Source: Pseudomonadota bacterium
Lineage (GTDB): Bacteria; Myxococcota_A; UBA796; UBA9615
Direction: 5' to 3'
Length of the DNA stretch: 64,000 nucleotides
NCBI GenBank assembly: GCA_024229515.1
Contig: JAAESI010000153.1
Coordinates: forward strand, 35,146-99,145
Notes under the pieces: model-generated
Told to the model about the DNA's origin: nothing
The model's input: only the letters and a program-made list of their open reading frames with translations
Database searches by the model: none
Shown: piece after piece, positions 47,212-56,016 of the stretch
How positions within the stretch are numbered: position 1 is the first letter of the stretch
How the letters are laid out: each line of letters starts with the position of its first letter
Translations under genes and position numbers: made by a program

Positions 47212-48015
47212 CTACGACTCGCCGCGCTGGCTCCGGAGCATCAGCCGCTCGTACAGGCCCGGCGCGAGGCGTGAGATCCACCACGACGCCTGCCCCATCA
47301 CCCCCGGGACGACCGCCCGCCGACGGGCGATGCAGCCGCACACGATGGCGTCGGCGACCGCCTCGGGGCTCAGCGGGCGGGCCATCGAGACGGGGGCGGC
47401 GCTGAGCGTCTCGCCTCGACCGTCGAGGGCGTGAGTGCGCAGCGGCGTATCGACGAAGTAGGGGCACGCGAGGGTCACCGAGACCCCCGAGCCGCGGAGT
47501 TCGGCGCGCAGGGTGTCGAAGAAGCCGTGCAGCGCGTGCTTGCTCGCGGAGTAGCCGGTGCGACCGACCAGCGGAGCGAAGCCGGCGACGCTGGAGATCG
47601 CGACGATGCGACCCTTCTGCTGGCGCAAGGACGGCAGCGCCGCGGCCGTGCAGTACATCGAGCCGAAGAGGTTCACCTCGATGACCCGGCGCAGGACCGA
47701 CAGATCGGTGTCGGCGAAGCGGCTCCGGTGGCTGATGCCGGCGTTGTTCACGAGCACGTCGATCGCTCCCAGGGCCTCGATCACCCGGGCCATGGCGGCC
47801 TCGCAGTCCTCGGGATCGGTGACGTCGCAGACCACCGTAAGCGGCCGTCCCTCACGCTCCGAGGCCGCCTCCTGGAGGCCGGCTTCGTCCCGATCCAGGA
47901 GCGCGATCCGGGCCCCTCGCGCGCCAAAGGCGTCCGCAAGCGCGCGCCCGATCCCGCCGGCTCCCCCGGTGATCACGACCACCCGCCCCGCCAGGGGGGC
48001 CGCCCGCTCAGGCAC
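47212..48015 (-). CDS. Classical short-chain dehydrogenase/reductase
   Basis: 267 aa. TGGAGGIGRALADAF (cofactor loop), an Asp-containing LLDRDEAG that favours NAD(H), LVNNAGISH, ISSVAGFAPLVGRTGYSASKHAL with catalytic Ser, Tyr and Lys. The C-terminal segment SWWISRLAPGLYERLM is typical of lipid- or sterol-active SDRs. Substrate unknown. The GTG start overlaps the upstream epimerase gene by 8 bp, so it is the third gene of the TPP enzyme-epimerase-SDR operon. Confidence 0.9.
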   Translation of the reverse strand: MPERAAPLAGRVVVITGGAGGIGRALADAFGARGARIALLDRDEAGLQEAASEREGRPLTVVCDVTDPEDCEAAMARVIEALGAIDVLVNNAGISHRSRFADTDLSVLRRVIEVNLFGSMYCTAAALPSLRQQKGRIVAISSVAGFAPLVGRTGYSASKHALHGFFDTLRAELRGSGVSVTLACPYFVDTPLRTHALDGRGETLSAAPVSMARPLSPEAVADAIVCGCIARRRAVVPGVMGQASWWISRLAPGLYERLMLRSQRGES

Positions 48016-48946
48016 GGTGGCTCCGGTACAGGTCGAAGACCTCCCGCGTCGACTTACTCGGCACGAAGCCGAACTCGGCCTTGAGCCGCGCGTTGTCGAG
48101 CACCGGGCGGTACCGCAGGAACGCCGTCTGCTCGGGCGTGTTCTCGGTCCAGCCCCGCTTGTGCAGCGCCGCGAGCGCGCTCCGAAGCACGCCCTCGGGC
48201 ACCGCGAGGAACGGGCGGCCCAGGCCGCGGGCGGCTTCGCGCAGCGTCATCACGCCGTCGCCGGTCAGGTTCCAGACCCCCGCCGCGTCCCCCCGCACCG
48301 CCGCCTCCAGCGCCTCGACCACGTCCTCGTCCCACACGAAGCAGAACGGGGTGTCCACGCCGCGAAGCCCCAGCACGACGGGCCGCTCCAGCATCCGCGT
48401 GATCGGGCTGTGCACGCCCACCCCCAGCACCGTCGAGACCCGGAAGACGGCCTGGCTGAGTTCCGGCCGATCCTGTCGGTAGCGCGCCAGCATCTCTTCG
48501 ATCAGCCGCTTGTGGTGGCTGTAGGGGAACGCCGCGTCGCCCCGCAGGGGAGCGTCTTCGTCCAGCAGGGGGCCGTTGTCCGGCGAGTACCCGTAGGCCG
48601 CTCCGCTGCTGGTGTAGACGAACCGGCCGACCCCCGCGGCGAGGCAGGCCTCGATCACGTTGCGGGTGCCGTCGACCTCGATCGCGCGGAGCGTCTCAAG
48701 GCTCATCTCCTGGGGGGGGCTGAGGATCGCAGCGAGGTGGACGACCACGTCGACGGAGTGCTCGCGCAGCCGGTCCGCCAGCGCGGGGTCCTGGACGTCG
48801 AGGATGCAGGCTTCCCCGGAGGCGGGCTCCGGAGGCGGGTGCACGTCGGTGGCGATGACCCGCACGTCCGCACGTTCCCCCAGGCGGCGCACCAGCGCCC
48901 GCCCGACCGAACCGGCGGCGCCGGTGATCAGGACCGTGAGGCTCAT
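48008..48946 (-). CDS. NAD-dependent epimerase/dehydratase (extended SDR)
   Basis: 312 aa from MSLTVLITGAAGSVG, which overlaps the TPP-enzyme stop as ATGA. GAAGSVGRALV cofactor loop, VVHLAAILSPP, YTSSGAAYGYSPD and FPYSHHKRLIEEM, supplying Ser and Tyr-x3-Lys. Typical of enzymes acting on nucleotide sugars or sterol-like substrates. Its position between a TPP enzyme and a classical SDR suggests successive redox steps on one pathway. Confidence 0.9.
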   Translation of the reverse strand: MSLTVLITGAAGSVGRALVRRLGERADVRVIATDVHPPPEPASGEACILDVQDPALADRLREHSVDVVVHLAAILSPPQEMSLETLRAIEVDGTRNVIEACLAAGVGRFVYTSSGAAYGYSPDNGPLLDEDAPLRGDAAFPYSHHKRLIEEMLARYRQDRPELSQAVFRVSTVLGVGVHSPITRMLERPVVLGLRGVDTPFCFVWDEDVVEALEAAVRGDAAGVWNLTGDGVMTLREAARGLGRPFLAVPEGVLRSALAALHKRGWTENTPEQTAFLRYRPVLDNARLKAEFGFVPSKSTREVFDLYRSHRA

Positions 48947-50712
48947 GCCCCGGCCGGCTCCGCGTGGATGTCCTTGAAGTCCTTGAGGTTGGGCGCCCAC
49001 ATGTGCGCGACCGGGTCGACGTCCACGTGCACGACCGCCGGCTTGCCCGAGGCCACGGCCCGCTCCAGCGCGCCCCGGAGCCCGGCGGGGTCGGCGACCC
49101 GCTCGCCGTGAGCGCCCATGGAGCGGGCGAGCACGTCGAACTCGATCTCGCCCAGATCGGCGTTGATCGTCTCCTCGGGCGAGAGCGTCTTGCGGACCAG
49201 CGTCTTGATCGGCTTCAGCGCGAACTGCTGGTTGATCTTGACCATCCCCCACTGCTTGTCGCAGAGCACGATCCAGACGACCTGGAGGCCGTTGCGCACC
49301 GCGGTCTCCACCTCCTGCGGGTGGAAGCCCATCGCGCCGTCTCCGATGATGCAGTAGGCGGGCCGGTCGGGGAACGCGACCTTGGCGGCCAGGACCTGCG
49401 AGCAGCCCGCGCCGAGCATCCCCATCTTCGGCGTGGTGAGCAGGCTCCCGGGCCGGCGGATCTGGGTAAAGAAGTTGGTCCAGATGGCGGTGTTGCCCCC
49501 GTCGACCACCACGATGGCGTCGTCGCCGAAGACCTCCTGCGCGGCCACGGGCACGTGGGCGGGGTGCATCGGCATCGTGGTCTTGGTGAGGTGCTTGTCG
49601 AGCGTCTTGCGGCGCTTCGCGATCCGACGGTGGAGGCCGTCGATCCAGGGCCGGCGGCCCGGCTTGCGCCGCGTGCGGAGGTGCTCGGCGAGCGCGGTCA
49701 GGAACTCGCGGATGTCGGCCTGCACGGGTACCTCGACGGGGCGGATGTTCCCGATCGTCTCCGGGTCGAGGTCGACCTGGACCATGCGCTGCGACGCCGC
49801 CGGGGCCCAGTACGGAGCCTTGCCCCACCAGTCCGTCTCGCCGAGGCGGGAGCCCAGCACCAGCACCGCGTCCGCTTCCTTGCGAGCCGCCGCCACCGCG
49901 TCGAGGTAGAGCATCGGGATCGCCAACTCGTGGCGCTCGTCCAGGGCCGCGCGCGCCGCCCAGCTGGTCGTGACGGGGGCCCCGAGCAGCTCTGCGACCT
50001 CGATCAGCTCGGCCGTCGCGGTGGCGTGGAGCACGCCCGAGCCGGCGTGCAGGAGCGGCCGGTCCGCCGCCAGCAGCAGGTCCGCCGCCGCCTTCACGTC
50101 GGCGGGACGGGGAGCGAACGTGCCCACGCTGCGGTACTGCGCCGGAGGCACGAACCAAGCCGCCTGCTCCGCGCTGGACTGGTTCATCAGGTCTTCGGGG
50201 ATGTCGAGGTGCACGAGGCCGGGGCGCCCCGTGAAGCACATCCGCAGCGCCCGCCGGGTCAGCTCGGCGATGCGGTCGAACGAGGGCACGTGCACGCTGA
50301 ACTTCGCCATCGCCGCGATGGCCGCGGTCTGGGGGAAGCACTGGAAGGTGCCGCCGCGGTCGGGCTCGACGATGGCGTGGCGGCGAGACGACGTGATCAG
50401 GAGCACGCGGTTGCCCTCGGCGTTCTCCACCGCGACCCCCGGGAGCGCGTTGGCGGCGCCGGGGCCGTTGCTGGCGATGCAGACGCCCAGCTTCCCCGTG
50501 AGGCGCGCGTAGCCGCCCGCCATGTGCACCGCGCTGGACTCGTGGCGGGGCGTGATCAGCTCGATGTCGTGCTCGCCGAAGGTCGAGTACATGCCGAAGT
50601 AGGTGCCGTCGATGATGCCGAAGACGCGGCTCACGCCCTCCGCGGCGAGCAGCCGGGTGACGATCTCACCGCCCTGGACGGTTTTGGTACGCAGGTTGCG
50701 AACGACGCTCAT
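48943..50712 (-). CDS. Thiamine-diphosphate-dependent enzyme of the acetolactate synthase/decarboxylase family
   Basis: 589 aa, the full three-domain length. N-terminal catalytic Glu in ITPRHESSAVHMAGGYAR, GPGAANALPGV, a central Rossmann-like domain (LLHAGSGVLHA) and the C-terminal TPP motif GDGAMGFHPQEVETAVRNG. The divergence around the active site (SNGPGAANALPG, CDKQWGMV) fits neither classical IlvB nor benzoylformate decarboxylase, and no IlvN regulatory subunit is adjacent, so a specialised carboligase or decarboxylase is likely. GGAGG precedes the ATG. First gene of a three-gene operon controlled by the divergent TetR. Confidence 0.92.
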   Translation of the reverse strand: MSVVRNLRTKTVQGGEIVTRLLAAEGVSRVFGIIDGTYFGMYSTFGEHDIELITPRHESSAVHMAGGYARLTGKLGVCIASNGPGAANALPGVAVENAEGNRVLLITSSRRHAIVEPDRGGTFQCFPQTAAIAAMAKFSVHVPSFDRIAELTRRALRMCFTGRPGLVHLDIPEDLMNQSSAEQAAWFVPPAQYRSVGTFAPRPADVKAAADLLLAADRPLLHAGSGVLHATATAELIEVAELLGAPVTTSWAARAALDERHELAIPMLYLDAVAAARKEADAVLVLGSRLGETDWWGKAPYWAPAASQRMVQVDLDPETIGNIRPVEVPVQADIREFLTALAEHLRTRRKPGRRPWIDGLHRRIAKRRKTLDKHLTKTTMPMHPAHVPVAAQEVFGDDAIVVVDGGNTAIWTNFFTQIRRPGSLLTTPKMGMLGAGCSQVLAAKVAFPDRPAYCIIGDGAMGFHPQEVETAVRNGLQVVWIVLCDKQWGMVKINQQFALKPIKTLVRKTLSPEETINADLGEIEFDVLARSMGAHGERVADPAGLRGALERAVASGKPAVVHVDVDPVAHMWAPNLKDFKDIHAEPAGA

Positions 50713-50753
50713 GGGGACCTCCGAAGTGCGGGCCGTCAGGACCCGATGGCGAG

Positions 50754-50782
50754 GTTGTAGATCGATTTGACCGATCGGTCAA
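50754..50782 (-). promoter_or_regulatory. Promoter of the TPP-enzyme operon
   Basis: Minus strand: TTGACC (50782-50777), 17-bp spacer and TACAAC (50759-50754). The -35 lies inside the 18-bp palindrome, so a bound repressor would block RNA polymerase. Confidence 0.6.
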
Positions 50783-50783
50783 A
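50766..50783. promoter_or_regulatory. Perfect 18-bp palindromic operator, probable TetR site 1
   Basis: TTTGACCGATCGGTCAAA is an exact inverted repeat in the gap between the TPP-enzyme operon and the divergent tetR-type gene. Size and position fit a TetR dimer site. Confidence 0.72.
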
Positions 50784-50794
50784 CCACAAGGTCA

Positions 50795-50806
50795 AACCGT
50801 TCGGTT
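50795..50806. promoter_or_regulatory. Near-palindromic half-operator, probable TetR site 2
   Basis: AACCGTTCGGTT shares the ACCG-n2-CGGT core of site 1 (the central two bases spoil perfect symmetry). It lies 6 bp before the TAGGGT box of the regulator gene and could mediate autoregulation. Confidence 0.55.
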
Positions 50807-50811
50807 GGTGC

Positions 50812-50817
50812 TAGGGT
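50812..50817 (+). promoter_or_regulatory. TAGGGT box 6 nt upstream of the tetR-type ATG
   Basis: TAGGGT is followed by 6 nt and the ATG at 50824, with no Shine-Dalgarno. Putative leaderless -10. Confidence 0.42.
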
Positions 50818-50823
50818 GGGCGC

Positions 50824-51441
50824 ATGGAACGAGCACCCTTGAAGGAGCGGGCGGCGCAGATCCTGGCGAGCGCGGAGACGCTGTTCGGGGAGCGTGGCTA
50901 CGACGGCGTGAGCGTGCGGGACGTCGCCGACGCGGCAGGCGTCAAGAAGGCCGCGGTCTTCTACTACTTCGAGGGCAAGGAGGACCTGCTGGAGCGGGTC
51001 CTGGAGCGCTACTACACCGCCCACCGGGAGGCGCTGACGTCCGCGTTCGAGGCGAAGGGGCCGCTGCGCGCGCGCCTGCACGGGGTGATCGACGCCTACC
51101 TCGGCTTCATGGCCGAGAACCACGCCTACGCGCGCCTCGTCCAGGGGCTGATGGCCCAGGGACCGGCGTGGCACGGCCACCTCCAGCGCAACCTCGAGCC
51201 CCTGCTGCGATGGACCGAGGAGGCGCTGGCGGAGGTCGCCCCCGACCGGGGACCCCTGGCCGCGCGGCACTTCTTCCTCACGCTGTCGGGGGCGGTGATC
51301 AACACGTTCACCTACGCCCCCGTGCTGGCCCCGATGTGGGGCAGCGACCCGATGAGCGCCGACGGGTTGGCGGAGCGGCGGGAGCACCTGCACTTCGTCA
51401 CCGACGCGCTGATGGACCGCCTCGAGCCGAGAGACGGCTGA
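50824..51441 (+). CDS. TetR/AcrR family transcriptional regulator
   Basis: 205 aa. N-terminal helix-turn-helix AETLFGERGYDGVSVRDVADAAGVKKAAVFYYFEGKEDLL is characteristic. The C-terminal ligand domain is all helical and hydrophobic (HFFLTLSGAVINTFTYAPVLA), suited to a lipophilic ligand. Divergent from the TPP enzyme-epimerase-SDR operon with two palindromic sites between them, so it most likely represses that operon and itself. Confidence 0.93.
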   Translation: MERAPLKERAAQILASAETLFGERGYDGVSVRDVADAAGVKKAAVFYYFEGKEDLLERVLERYYTAHREALTSAFEAKGPLRARLHGVIDAYLGFMAENHAYARLVQGLMAQGPAWHGHLQRNLEPLLRWTEEALAEVAPDRGPLAARHFFLTLSGAVINTFTYAPVLAPMWGSDPMSADGLAERREHLHFVTDALMDRLEPRDG

Positions 51442-51472
51442 GGGCTGCTCCCCTCTTATCCGGCCCTGCACG

Positions 51473-51487
51473 TTCGGGGTGCCCGAA
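51473..51487 (+). terminator. Weak hairpin after the tetR-type gene
   Basis: TTCGGG-GTG-CCCGAA forms a 6-bp stem 31 bp after the stop codon. There is no T-run, so an intrinsic terminator is only a possibility. Confidence 0.25.
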
Positions 51488-51492
51488 TCTCG

Positions 51493-51498
51493 TAGGAT
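51493..51498 (+). promoter_or_regulatory. TAGGAT box 7 nt upstream of the kinase remnant
   Basis: TAGGAT followed by 7 nt and the ATG at 51506. The promoter-start arrangement of this broken gene is therefore intact. Confidence 0.4.
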
Positions 51499-51505
51499 CT
51501 CGCCG

Positions 51506-51824
51506 ATGGCGGCGGGCGACGACTTCGAACCGATCGACCTCGGTCCCTACCGGCTCGTCGCCGAGCTGGGCGCCGGGGGGTTCGCCACCGTGTTCCGCAC
51601 GGTCAGCACCGGCGAGCTCGGGTTCGAACGGGAGGTCGCCGTCAAGCTCCTCCACGAGCACCTCATCCGGGGACGCAAGGACATCATCATGGGCCTGTCG
51701 GATGAGGCCCGCCTGCTCGGACGGATCCGCCACCCCAACGTGGTCGCAGCGCAGTGGTTCGGCCAGCTGGAGCACCCCCAGCAGGGGCCGGTGTGGGCCA
51801 TCGTCATGGACTTCGTCCGGGGCC
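51506..51824 (+). pseudogene. Ser/Thr kinase remnant: N-lobe only
   Basis: The frame starts MAAGDDFEPIDLGPYRLV and encodes a clean kinase N-lobe: GAGGFATVF, VAVKLLHEH, DEARLLGRIRHPNVV, VWAIVMDFVRGRALHQL at the hinge. After that the frame becomes Arg/Gly-rich nonsense and lacks HRD and DFG. From about 51825 a different frame encodes good outer-membrane-type sequence. The catalytic lobe has been deleted, or two contigs were joined here. Confidence 0.72.
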
Positions 51825-52559
51825 GAGCTCTTCATCAGCTCGTCGCGCGCCGACGTGGCCTCGTTGCTGGCAGCGGGGACCGACAGCGAGGCGGGCCGGA
51901 GCGCGTTGGAGATCTGGCTCGATGCGCTGCGTTCGGCCCAGGGTTTGGCCGAGATCGTGGTGGTCCGGGAGGGCACCCCGCGGACCGGCTACCGCATCGA
52001 CGGACGCGATCTGGCGGGGTGGAGCGACGACCTCCGCACGGACTTCACCATGACGGCGGACCGGGTCCGCGTGCTGCTGGGCGGCGGGTACCTGCTGACG
52101 GACGCCGCCTACCACTACGGCGACATCCGGCTGGGTGCTGACATCAAGCTGCTGGGGCCGCTGCACCTCCACCTCGACGTGTCCGTCGCGACGACCACGA
52201 TCACGCACCCGGACCCGACGTGGGACGGCTCCGCGGTGGTTCTCCCCGGCTTCGGCGCGGGGGTCGTGGTGCGCAAGCCGCTGGGCATCGCCCAACCCTT
52301 CGGGGCGGTCAGCGTGGGGCTCTGGATCCTGGGCGACAGCGATGCGTTCGAGGCAAGCCTCAACGAGCAGACCCTGGACGTCGGGAGCCAGGTTCACTCC
52401 TCCGACGCGCCCGTCGCGTTCCGAATCTTTGCCGACGGCGGGCTCGACATCGTGCCCGCCGGGCGGACGTTCGTGCTGCGGGCGAGCACCGGCGTCGGCT
52501 ACGGCCTCGGGCTCCAGGTTCGCGGCTCCGTGCTCGCCGGCTTCCGCTTCGGCATCTGA
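51825..52559 (+). pseudogene. C-terminal fragment of an outer-membrane-like protein, start missing
   Basis: The frame is open without its own start and reads ELFISSSRADVASLLAAG, RTGYRIDGRDLAGWSDDL, then alternating beta-strand sequence ([31 protein letters not shown]) ending VLAGFRFGI, with an aromatic residue near the end as in beta-barrels. It directly follows the kinase N-lobe with no linker. No other family feature recognised. Confidence 0.6.
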
Positions 52560-52599
52560 TCAGCCCACGACGCTAGGATGGCCGCCCTGGGAGGCCTCC

Positions 52600-53649
52600 A
52601 TGACCCGCACGATCCGCTTGCTCCTCGCCCTCTTCCTCCTCTCCGTGCTCCCCGCGTGCCCGGATGACGACGACGACTCCACCTCGTCGCTCGACGACGA
52701 CGACGCAACCGACGACGACGACGCAACCGACGACGACGACGCAACCGACGACGACGACTCCGGGGACGACGACGACTCCGCCGCCGAGGCCTGCGCGGTC
52801 GACGACGACGCCGACGGTGTGAGCGTGTGCGGCCCCGACGGCATCCCGGGCAATGCGGACGATGACTGCGACGACGACGACATCAACAACTTCCCCGGAA
52901 ACCCCGAAGTCTGCGACGGCGCCGACAACGACTGCGACACCGTTGTTCCCGCCGACGAGATCGACGACGATGTCGACGGCGCGGACTGCGCGGGCGAGGA
53001 CTGCGTCGACATCAACAACGACGGCGGCGCCACCGGCGTGCACACCATCGACCCCGACGGCGTCGGCGGCGCGGACCCCTACGACGTCTACTGCAACAAC
53101 GACGTGGCCGACGGCGGCTGGCAGCTGGTGACGGTCCGGCTGTCGGACAACGGCGTGCTCTTCGACACCATCCTCTGCCTCGACCCCACGGTGGACTGCT
53201 CCGGCCACGTCCCGGACGCCCAGCTCTTCGCCGGCGAGGCGCCCGAGCTCCTGCTCGCGCTGCTGGACGAGACGGTCTGGCTCACGATCGGAGGCCTCGA
53301 CGCCACCGGCTCGGACCACCTGCTGGACATGCTGTCGCTGGACCGCGCCCTCACGACGAGCAGCTCCTGCGCCTACCCCCACTACTGCAACGTCGATCTG
53401 GACGCCGGCATGGTCGTGACCGGCAGCTCTCCGGGCTACACGCCGCGGTTCACGTCGCTGGACCGACAGTTCATGCGCTACGGCGGGCTCTGGATGGGCA
53501 AGAACGGTGGAAGCAGCGACGACCACGTCGTCGAGCTGAGCTACGTGAACTACTGCAACGGCGGCGGGCTGTCGTTCAGTGATGCGAGCGATACCTCGCT
53601 CGGGAACGTGGCGTGCGGGGAGCCGGGCGCGCTGTGGTTCCGCTACTGA
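52600..53649 (+). CDS. Poly-Asp lipoprotein with MopE-type Cys motif and fibrinogen-like domain
   Basis: Start set at [14 protein letters not shown] with GGAGG upstream, 349 aa. Lipobox LPAC, then PDDDDDS and DDDDAT repeats. [12 protein letters not shown] matches the MopE/metal-binding CDGxDNDC motif. A fibrinogen-related domain follows: [19 protein letters not shown] and [11 protein letters not shown]. The C-terminal part has [14 protein letters not shown] and ends LWFRY. Expected on the cell surface; likely binds calcium and/or glycans. A TAGGAT -10-like box is 20 nt upstream of the ATG. Confidence 0.85.
   Translation: MTRTIRLLLALFLLSVLPACPDDDDDSTSSLDDDDATDDDDATDDDDATDDDDSGDDDDSAAEACAVDDDADGVSVCGPDGIPGNADDDCDDDDINNFPGNPEVCDGADNDCDTVVPADEIDDDVDGADCAGEDCVDINNDGGATGVHTIDPDGVGGADPYDVYCNNDVADGGWQLVTVRLSDNGVLFDTILCLDPTVDCSGHVPDAQLFAGEAPELLLALLDETVWLTIGGLDATGSDHLLDMLSLDRALTTSSSCAYPHYCNVDLDAGMVVTGSSPGYTPRFTSLDRQFMRYGGLWMGKNGGSSDDHVVELSYVNYCNGGGLSFSDASDTSLGNVACGEPGALWFRY
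52693..52746 (+). repeat. 18-bp perfect tandem repeat coding DDDDAT
   Basis: Three exact copies of GACGACGACGACGCAACC (52693, 52711, 52729). Perfect identity at the nucleotide level suggests recent slippage expansion of the linker. Confidence 0.9.
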
Positions 53650-53722
53650 GGGCTCTCGCCCTCCGAGAATCCCTCCCCTACGAGCCGGGACAGGCATAGG
53701 ACCGCCCTGAGGAGGAGGGGGC

Positions 53723-54418
53723 ATGACCAACATCGCTCGAGCGCGGATCGCCGCGCTGGCTTGCTCGATCGTGTGGATCTCAGGGTGCGGAGGCGTCGAG
53801 GAGACGCTCGATGCATCTTCGGTCGTCGAAGGCCGGATCGAACACGACGTACGAACGCTCATCTCGGACCTGGAGGTGGCGGTCACGACCGCCGCGAGCC
53901 TGTCCGCGCGGGAGGACGGCGAACCCGCCTGCGGGGTCGCGGTCGGCGCCTGCCAGGTCTGCTGGGCGCTGGACGGCGACGAGCTGGAAGGCACCGCCGT
54001 CGGCACCATCGATGAGGTGCCCTGCCTCGCGCAGGAGGACCACGACGACGTGGCCGACGAGTACCGGGCCACCAGCTCACGGCTGGACCTGGCCTGGTCC
54101 GGCGACACCCCCGGCGACTACCAACTGACCGTCTCCGGCGACCGCGACGCCGCCGTCTACGTCGGCCTGCTCGACTCCCCCGACGGCGCCTACACCGCCA
54201 ACTGGGACGTAGTGGAGTTCGCCGCAGCGGCCCGCGACGGCGCGATCGTGGCGGCCAGCCTGGAGCTCCGCTACCCCGACTCCGGGGGGTGGCCCTGGAG
54301 CGTGTCGGTCTCCGCTGACGAGGAGCAACTCGTCGGCACCGCCACCCGCGACGACGGCGTGCTCTGCGCCCTCACCGGACGCCTCGACGCCCCGCGCGTC
54401 GCGTGCGACCTGTTGTGA
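53723..54418 (+). CDS. Predicted lipoprotein, first gene of an outer-membrane trio
   Basis: 231 aa; lipobox ISGC after a signal peptide. The mature protein has several Cys (EPACGVAVGACQVCWAL, EVPCLAQ, VLCALTG) and beta-strand-rich sequence (LDLAWSGDTPGDYQLTVSGDRDAAVYVGL). No family recognised. GAGGAGG precedes the ATG. The outer-membrane protein gene starts 11 bp after its stop. Confidence 0.77.
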   Translation: MTNIARARIAALACSIVWISGCGGVEETLDASSVVEGRIEHDVRTLISDLEVAVTTAASLSAREDGEPACGVAVGACQVCWALDGDELEGTAVGTIDEVPCLAQEDHDDVADEYRATSSRLDLAWSGDTPGDYQLTVSGDRDAAVYVGLLDSPDGAYTANWDVVEFAAAARDGAIVAASLELRYPDSGGWPWSVSVSADEEQLVGTATRDDGVLCALTGRLDAPRVACDLL

Positions 54419-54429
54419 AGGGGGTCGGC

Positions 54430-55808
54430 ATGCGCATCACCCGCTCCCTGGCGTTCGCCGCCGCGTTCCTGATTCCCAGCCTCGTGCTGGCCGGCCCGGC
54501 CCGGGTCGACGGCCTCGTGGGCAACCCCACGTCGTCGCGCAATGGGCTGTTCCTGGAAGACGAACTCAACCAGTTCCTCAACCCCGCCCACGCCTACGCC
54601 TACCGCAACCGGGCCCTCGTGAGCCTCGGCCTGACCAGCGGCGGCTCGTTCAATCCGCTCGGCGGCGTCACCATGGGCTTCGGCCCGGCCGCGATCGGCC
54701 TGTACCTGAACCGACCCCGGGGCCTGTACACCGATCAGGACGCCCTCAACACGGTGCTCACCAACCTGATGGCGGGGGGCCACGGCGGGGCGTTCGCGCT
54801 CAGCGAGGGCGCCTCGGCGCCGCTGTTCCTGCAGATCGACCTGATCGCGAGCTTCGACCTGGGCGCCGCTCAGGTCGGGATCGGGGTCTACGCCGCGTTC
54901 GGACGCACGCTGACCCGGGGGGAGGTGCTCGTCGACGACGACTTCGCCACCACGACCAACACGCTGTCGTCGAACTTCGTCAGCTTCAGCGGCGGCGGCG
55001 TGCTGCCGCTGGGGTCGGTGGCACCGGAAGTGTGGGTGCGCGGGGGCCTGTCGACCGCGTGGAACGACACCCTCGCCCAACCGGCCGACAGCAGCCTCGA
55101 TCCGACCTTCGACCAGTTGCAGGGGATCCGCGACACCGGCTCCATCGGCGGCGGGTTCCGGCTCCCGATCGACCTCGATCCGGTGACGATCACCACGGGC
55201 TTGAGCATCCGCTACGCCCAGGGCATGCCGTTCTTCCTGGACCGGCTCACCAACCCGCCCATGGAGGACGGAGTGACCACCGTCTCGTCCATCAGCGGGG
55301 TGCTCGGCGTCGGCGTCGAGCTGTCCCCGGTGGAGCAGTTCCGCCTCGTCGGCACCCTGTCGGCCGAGCTGGACACCGCGGTCATCGACACGAACAACGA
55401 CGAGGAAGGGGACGCCTTCGCGGGCGGCCGCAGCAGCACGCTGCGGGTGCGCGCGCCGGTGCTGTCGGTCGGCGCCGAGGCGAACCCGATCGACGTGCTG
55501 TGGATTCGAGGCTCCTTCGCGCGGGGGTCGCCGGATCGATCAACACGCTCCGGGTGTCGGCCTACGACGTCGACGGCGACACGCTGATCAACACCACGTC
55601 CCACAACCTCGGCCTGCCCGACTTCAGCGCCAGCGGCGGGGTCGCGATGCGGTGGAAGCACGTGGAGGTGGCGGTCAGCGGGGGCGGCTTCCTCGCCGCG
55701 CCGGTGCTGGGCGGAACCCCCATCAGAGCGCGCCTCTGGTTGGACGTCGTCTTCTACATCCCCCAGCTGGGGAGCAACGAGCCGATCACGCCCGAGACGG
55801 CGTACTAG
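54430..55808 (+). CDS. Outer-membrane beta-barrel-like protein, frameshifted near the C terminus
   Basis: From MRITRSLAFAAAFLIPSLVLAGPARV (signal peptide). The first frame covers about 365 residues with alternating beta-strand patterns (NRALVSLGLTSGGSFNPLGG, GFGPAAIGLYLNRP, AAQVGIGVYAAFGRTL, TITTGLSIRYAQGMPFFLDRL). The last 93 residues continue in another frame (INTLRVSAYDVDGD, WKHVEVAVSGGGFLAAPV, ARLWLDVVFYIPQLG). The frames join at the run of five G at 55523-55527. It is flanked by lipoprotein genes 11 and 8 bp away, so a complex with them is possible. Function unknown; a transport role is not shown. Confidence 0.78.
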
Positions 55809-55816
55809 GAGGTCGC

Positions 55817-55963
55817 ATGCGCACCATCATTCCCTTGCTCGCCCTCCTGTTCGGTCTCGGTTTGCTGGCCTGCCCGCCACCGGACCGCCCAGACTACAGC
55901 GAAGGCGACGACGACGACAGCGGCGGCCCGAGCTACGACGACGACGACAGCGCCACCGGCTGA
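55817..55963 (+). CDS. 48-aa Asp-rich small lipoprotein
   Basis: MRTIIPLLALLFGLGLLACPPPDRPDYS: signal peptide with lipobox LLAC, then only 30 residues dominated by GDDDDSGG and YDDDDSATG. A perfect AGGAGG lies 6 nt before the ATG and 8 bp after the outer-membrane gene. The ORF track shows it only as the tail of a longer shadow frame. It is too small to have a fold, and may be a lipid-anchored acidic peptide or an accessory of the barrel protein. Confidence 0.72.
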   Translation: MRTIIPLLALLFGLGLLACPPPDRPDYSEGDDDDSGGPSYDDDDSATG

Positions 55964-56004
55964 CCGGGGCGTCGGTCGTCAGTCTGCTCCCGGGGATCTC
56001 GGGC

Positions 56005-56010
56005 TACCCT
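56005..56010 (+). promoter_or_regulatory. TACCCT box 6 nt upstream of the FmdB-type ATG
   Basis: TACCCT, 6 nt, then the ATG at 56017; no Shine-Dalgarno. Putative leaderless -10. Confidence 0.4.
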
Positions 56011-56016
56011 CCCCCC

